From NCBI RefSeq assembly GCF_028198165.1, contig NZ_CP116339.1, positions 496,001-560,000 on the forward strand: a stretch of 64,000 bases of DNA, written 5' to 3'. A model generated the notes under the pieces. It was given only the letters and a program-made list of their open reading frames with translations, was not told the origin of the DNA and searched no databases. Below, piece by piece: positions 62,163-64,000 of the stretch. The stretch is from Pseudoxanthomonas sp. JBR18. Its GTDB lineage: Bacteria; Pseudomonadota; Gammaproteobacteria; Xanthomonadales; Xanthomonadaceae. Within the stretch, counting starts at the first letter, position 1. Each line of letters starts with the position of its first letter. A program made the position numbers and the translations under genes.

Positions 62163-62597
62163 CTCGAAGAAACGAGGACGCTTCAGAATGGGCCGAGCGC
62201 AAAGGCATCGTCCTGGACTTCATCGAGCCCGGCCGGCCGATGCAGAACGGCTTCATCGAACGCTTCAACGGCAGCTTCCGCCGCGGCGTGCTGGACATGC
62301 ACGTCTTCCGAAATCTCATCGAGGTACGCGAGCACGCCGAACGGTGGCTGGCCGACTACAACAACGAGATTCCCCACGACAGCCTCGACGGGCTCACCCC
62401 CGTCGAATTCCGACTTCAGAACGACCCGGCAACCTCTAATTTAGCCTGGCACTGATTTACGGGGAGTCGACATACTCTGGCCTCGGCTCTCAATACTCCA
62501 AGGCATGGTGCTTGTCTCCAGCAATGAGCGCCAAACGCGTCCACCATGTCTACGCGCGCTTGCCGCCGATGTTTCACGTCCTTACACACGGATGGCG

Positions 62598-63056
62598 CTA
62601 CTCGTTTCTTCTCGAAGCGCGAAATGAATAACTCGACGGTTCCACCTTAAACAGAATATCCGAAAGCCGGGTTTCGAACGGGATGCGATCCTTCCGCAGG
62701 CTAGAGCGCATGGCTCGACAGAGGTTTGCATAAGCAAGGACCTCCTGTTCCTTCTCTAACGTGCCGCCCTGAAGCCAAAAGCGCTCCAAGGCCTCCAACA
62801 CCTCGGCATCGCCACACACACAGATCCTCGCTTTGGCGTCGTTTAGGACCCCAAGCTCAGTTAACTCATCTATCGTTCTTCCGATCCGGCGGGCAGCGAC
62901 CAGATGCGAGGTTGCCCTGAGAAAGTCGCTGTAAGCATCTAAACGCATCCGCGCCCACTCATCGTTCCGACTTTTACGTTCGGCTAGCGAATGACCGACT
63001 GCGGCACCGATCAAGCCACCTATCAGCGACAGCAGCGCTCCGAATATTGCAGGCAT
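62598..63056 (-). CDS. Hypothetical membrane-anchored protein, 152 residues
   Basis: An N-terminal glycine-rich transmembrane helix (IFGALLSLIGGLIGAAVGHSL) is followed by a charged helical domain with two cysteines (ARICVCGD, NLCRAMRSS). The ATG at 63056 follows AAGGATGAAAG. The hexamer tract of repeat copy D begins 55 bases upstream. No family was recognised. Confidence 0.55.
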   Translation of the reverse strand: MPAIFGALLSLIGGLIGAAVGHSLAERKSRNDEWARMRLDAYSDFLRATSHLVAARRIGRTIDELTELGVLNDAKARICVCGDAEVLEALERFWLQGGTLEKEQEVLAYANLCRAMRSSLRKDRIPFETRLSDILFKVEPSSYSFRASRRNE

Positions 63057-63108
63057 CTTTCATCCTTGATCCCAGCTATGAAGAAGCGATAGTAGCTCGC
63101 TTGCACAA

Positions 63109-63431
<323 letters not shown>

Positions 63432-63483
63432 TCTGGATACCTCAGGCTCTGGCTGCCATTCTCGCGCAACCACAGCACTTCAA

Positions 63484-64000
63484 TCAATCCTCTTTATTAG
63501 ATGTTCGCCTCTTTCGAAACTTAGGCGAATTTAGCGTTGAGGTGAAATTATTTGAATCTTCATCAACGTTGATGCCTGAATCCACGTACCCATTAGACTT
63601 CACAATAGAAATTGCATCCACGAGATCCCTCTTGGCCTCCGCACTATGCTCTAGGGTCATCCTAATATGATCCACGACACGCACTTCAAGCCCTTCCTTA
63701 GCGATTTTCTTTGAGAAGTCCTCAACCCCTTCACACTCAGAAACTAAATTTATAAACCTCGAGAGCCCGATATCAGCCTCTTTGTTGAAGTATTTAAACC
63801 AATTATTAGCGCGTATCAGCGCATTAATTCTCGCCCTTTTGAGGCGCCCTTCCTCAGAAGATATCAGAGCTTGAGAATTGTCAACCGTCTTCGACAACAC
63901 CGCCTCAAGGTAATTCTTCATCGTCTCGTTTATTTGAGACAACTGATTCACCTGCTCAGTGAGGGCGGTTAATTGTTGAGATTCCGATTGCCTAGCAAGC
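63484..64000 (-). CDS. Hypothetical protein, N-terminus beyond the window
   Basis: The frame is open at the window edge; a GTG at 63951 is in frame, but the open sequence continues upstream (ARQSESQQLTALTEQ). The visible 172 residues begin with coiled-coil-like sequence (VNQLSQINETMKNYLEAVL) and end in a Lys/Arg-rich tail. Composition is low-GC, Asn/Ser/Lys-rich, unlike the core genome. The upstream coiled coil may belong to a larger membrane or chemoreceptor-like protein, but that part is not visible. No family was recognised. Confidence 0.55.
   Translation of the reverse strand, partial: LARQSESQQLTALTEQVNQLSQINETMKNYLEAVLSKTVDNSQALISSEEGRLKRARINALIRANNWFKYFNKEADIGLSRFINLVSECEGVEDFSKKIAKEGLEVRVVDHIRMTLEHSAEAKRDLVDAISIVKSNGYVDSGINVDEDSNNFTSTLNSPKFRKRRTSNKED

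Larger units (their letters stand above)
61003..62185 (+). mobile_element. Inner IS3-family element with 4-bp target duplication
   Basis: 1,183 bp. The 22-bp ends agree at 19 positions (TGAAGCGTCC.CGTT..TTCGA). GAAT is duplicated directly outside (60999-61002 and 62186-62189), within the outer orfB. Both genes are intact, so the element is likely recent and may be active. The 4-bp duplication and gene arrangement fit the IS407 group. Confidence 0.93.
60423..62455 (+). pseudogene. Outer IS orfB, split by the inner element
   Basis: The 5' part (60423-61002) lies in the -1 frame relative to orfA and has SIDFMSDALWDGR (first Asp) and RLDNGPEFVALALAE (second Asp). It stops being collinear at the inner insertion. 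The 3' part resumes at 62189 with WAERKGIVLDFIEPGRPMQN and GFIERFNGSFRRG (catalytic Glu). Joining LALAE to WAERK across one GAAT restores a perfect transposase. Confidence 0.9.
60087..62472 (+). mobile_element. IS3-family element interrupted by a second IS3-family element
   Basis: The outer ends are perfect 16-bp inverted repeats, TGTCGACTCCCCGTAA at 60087-60102 and its complement at 62457-62472. Removing the inner element and one GAAT leaves 1,199 bp, normal for this family. The orfA/orfB arrangement with DDE motifs is as in IS3, IS407-like group. No matching target duplication was seen at the outer ends, so the insertion is old or its flanks have changed. Both outer genes are broken. Confidence 0.9.

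Overview
The window looks like chromosome from a high-GC gammaproteobacterium of the Xanthomonadaceae (Stenotrophomonas / Pseudoxanthomonas / Lysobacter neighbourhood). The support is a GH13_23-type alpha-glucosidase, a XAC0095-type protein, GTAG palindromes of the SMAG type, the DUF3649-PepSY-DUF3325 iron operon, many GGDEF and MCP proteins, and very GC-rich codon use up to about 54 kb. The genus is an inference. No tRNA, rRNA, CRISPR array, prophage or replication origin was found.

Region 1 (0-12.5 kb) is nutrient scavenging: the tail of a purine nucleoside permease-like protein, a glucan/oligosaccharide locus (GH5 and GH13 on minus, GH16 on plus, two palindromic operators between them), an exported esterase, an SPFH + NAD-kinase-like gene pair, poxB and a flavin reductase. 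Region 2 (12.5-35 kb) is core-like sensing and metabolism: a poly-HAMP chemoreceptor, a soluble chemoreceptor with its apparent sensor domain at the C-terminus, three GGDEF proteins (one fused to HDOD), an ECF sigma/partner/DUF4097 operon, regulator-oxidoreductase pairs, TspO and several hydrolases. Region 3 (35-48 kb) holds a GvpU-like protein, an M28 peptidase, an alpha-carbonic anhydrase whose signal peptide reads out of frame, a Fur-box-linked DUF3649/PepSY/DUF3325 operon, a cold-shock/excalibur fusion, two broken genes (a frameshifted membrane protein and an amber-interrupted NmrA-like gene coupled to marR), and the divergent bdcR/bdcA pair.

Region 4 (48-64 kb) is accessory. It carries a SMAG-like dimer, an exported GH29 fucosidase, a ParE/Phd toxin-antitoxin pair, a FecI-like sigma factor and a XAC0095-type gene with a strongly structured leader. 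From 54.6 kb the GC content of the genes falls and all non-IS genes lie on the minus strand. They are separated by copies of a composite repeat: a (GTTGCT)n tract plus a roughly 250-bp hairpin-rich body. Four copies (three with the hexamer tract) are well preserved, and at least five decayed or partial copies lie between 42 and 53 kb. Within the island sit a zinc-ribbon/vWA gene pair and an IS3-family element interrupted by a second IS3-family element with a clean 4-bp target duplication.

The most unusual signals are the cassette-like alternation of genes and composite repeats with hexamer tracts just upstream of start codons, the structured leader at 53,958-54,130, the SPFH/NAD-kinase-like pair, and the vWA/zinc-ribbon pair.
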